64,000 bases of DNA from Sphaerosporella brunnea (Eukaryota > Ascomycota > Pezizomycetes > Pezizales > Pyronemataceae): the NCBI GenBank assembly GCA_008704415.1, contig VXIS01000147.1, forward strand, positions 44,441 to 108,440, in the 5' to 3' direction. The translations under genes were made by a program, and so were the position numbers. Position 1 is the first letter of the stretch. Each line of letters opens with the position of its first letter. Below, piece after piece: positions 62,696 to 64,000 of the stretch. The notes below the pieces were generated by a model that saw only the letters and a program-made list of their open reading frames with translations, ran no database searches and was not told where the DNA came from.

Positions 62696-64000
62696 CAGAA
62701 GTGGAGGGCGGTAACGTCGGTTTAGAAGTAGGCTGATTGGTTGCTTTGGAAAATGCATATGCTGGGTGTTATGCCTATGATTTCGTTTTGCATGTCTGTT
62801 TTATTGTTCGGGTGAATGGAGACTACGCATTTATACTATGAACATACATCTCACGATGCGTTTGGTACTCCGTATCCACGGGAAGAATTCTCCCTGTCAA
62901 GAGGAAGTTTGAACGTCCAAAAAAAATAGCGAGCGATTGTTAGTGTTGCACAATTCCAACTCAAAGCAATGTTTTCTTCACCCTTCCGGCGATGCCCAGA
63001 TGGATAAATGTCTGAGTAAGATTAGGCTTGACAGCAAGAGTTCTCGAGTTTCTCTCTTCTTCCAGATCATCTCCTACCCACAACCTACTAACTACCTACT
63101 GTTGTAAAAAGGGGGGGGGGGTTGCAAAAACGTTTCAGAGCATTTTAAATCGTTGAAAAATGGTCGGTGTTGGGCAAATATTATCTGAATGTTTCCGCGT
63201 GGACTTGCAGTGAGGGAAACATTCAGATAATATTTGCCCAACACCGACCATTTTTCAACGATTTAAAATGCTCTGAAACGTTTTTGCAACTTTTTACAAC
63301 AGTAGGTAGTTAGTAGGTTGTGGGTAGGAGATGATCTGGAAGAAGAGAGAAACTCGAGAACTCTTGCTGTCAAGCCTAATCTTACTCAGACATTTATCCA
63401 TCTGGGCATCGCCGGAAGGGTGAAGAAAACATTGCTTTGAGTTGGAATTGTGCAACACTAACAATCGCTCGCTATTTTTTTTGGACGTTCAAACTTCCTC
63501 TTGACAGGGAGAATTCTTCCCGTGGATACGGAGTACCAAACGCATCGTGAGATGTATGTTCATAGTATAAATGCGTAGTCTCCATTCACCCGAACAATAA
63601 AACAGACATGCAAAACGAAATCATAGGCATAACACCCAGCATATGCATTTTCCAAAGCAACCAATCAGCCTACTTCTAAACCGACGTTACCGCCCTCCAC
63701 TTCTGCTAGGATCTCTCAGGAGAACTACTACTGAGCTCGATCACCTCGACCTTCTTCCTATTTTGGCCTGCCGGCTTTTTAACGCTGGAGTGAGCAGCTT
63801 CAGTAAGCACCTGACGCTGAGCCTCATCAACCTTAACCCCCAGCGGCGAGAACTCCGGCAAGCTCGGAAGCATGTACGGGGGCTCCTTCTTGACCTTTGG
63901 TGGCTGCGAGGAGAACTGCGAAAGGATCGTTCCGAGTCTGGGAAGATCATCATCCGAGTCTGTGGGTATCTCGTACACTGGGACCTGGGATTTGGTCTTT
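62401..64000. repeat. large inverted repeat (palindrome), cut by the window end
   Basis: The left arm 62401-63196 and right arm 63215-64000 are inverse copies around an 18-nt centre (63197-63214). I found one difference: ten extra G at 63111-63120 in the left arm. The arms hold the 3' end of the coilin-like gene, its downstream region, and a central part that may itself be a foldback element (TACTGTTGTAAAAAG ends). The right arm runs off the window, so its full length is unknown. It is either a recent inverted duplication or an assembly or read artefact. Confidence 0.9.
63706..64000 (-). CDS. inverted partial copy of the coilin-like gene (3' end)
   Basis: From 64000 down to the stop at 63706, the minus strand encodes the same last ~98 residues as the gene ending at 62695, for example YEIPTDSDDDLPRLGTILSQ and KKVEVIELSSSSPERS. 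No difference between the copies was seen. It is partial because the window ends. Whether a complete second gene exists beyond 64000 cannot be judged here. Confidence 0.75.
   Translation of the reverse strand, partial: KTKSQVPVYEIPTDSDDDLPRLGTILSQFSSQPPKVKKEPPYMLPSLPEFSPLGVKVDEAQRQVLTEAAHSSVKKPAGQNRKKVEVIELSSSSPERS

Noticed and set aside
1..64000. CRISPR arrays, bacterial operons, prophage or biosynthetic gene cluster
   Set aside because: Split genes, tRNA type and gene families are eukaryotic. No regularly spaced repeats, no core biosynthetic enzyme (PKS, NRPS, terpene) and no co-directional metabolic cluster were found.

Overview
This is a nuclear chromosome segment of a filamentous ascomycete (Pezizomycotina). 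The evidence is a set of split genes with 46-85 nt GT-AG introns (one 137 nt, one GC-AG), branch points of the CTAAC/CTGAC type, and fungal family signatures: KGG stress protein, ankyrin proteins, MFS and NCS1 transporters, a SWC3-like SWR1 subunit and a coilin-like protein. The density and variety of transposon remnants would suit a TE-rich genome such as a Pezizomycete, but I cannot name the species.

Layout. 0-1.5 kb: a non-autonomous hAT-type element with an 8-bp target duplication. 1.5-5.4 kb: a kinase-ankyrin gene. 6.2-6.6 kb: the 3' end of a dead LINE. 7.6-8.4 kb: a Ras-type GTPase. 10.3-16.8 kb: a ten-exon ZNFX1-type RNA helicase with an N-terminal CCCH finger. 17.6-18.3 kb: a KGG-repeat stress protein with a mitochondrial-type presequence. 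19.6-20.2 kb: an RNase H domain protein. 20.5-21.2 kb: a broken pogo-like fragment. 21.8-30.1 kb: an SDR oxidoreductase, an MFS exporter and an NCS1 purine/cytosine permease, with a 391-bp MITE between the two transporters. 30.4-36.4 kb: a proline-rich protein, a small secreted protein and a broken ankyrin/membrane gene. 36.6-37.0 kb: another MITE. 37.4-40.6 kb: a Drn1/CWF19L1 homologue and a proline-rich protein. 41-52 kb: a transposon-dense block with a deleted LINE, a MITE nested in a larger TIR element, an apparently intact pogo/Tigger transposon with 101-bp perfect TIRs, foldback elements and a dead DDE transposase; one membrane protein gene lies within it. 52.2 kb: tRNA-Lys(CUU). 52.7-62.7 kb: an unknown 639-aa protein, a second copy of the 391-bp MITE, a GATA-finger protein, a SWC3 homologue and a divergently transcribed coilin-like gene.

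From 62.4 kb to the window end the sequence folds back on itself: the last 0.8 kb is an inverted copy of the 3' end of the coilin-like gene and its downstream region, around an 18-nt centre. This is either a real palindromic duplication or a fold-back assembly error.

Functionally, several genes belong to nuclear RNA and chromatin biology (ZNFX1-type helicase, RNase H, Drn1, SWC3, coilin-like), but nothing suggests an operon-like cluster. Exon boundaries come from reading frame, splice consensus and protein-family continuity only; no transcript data were available.
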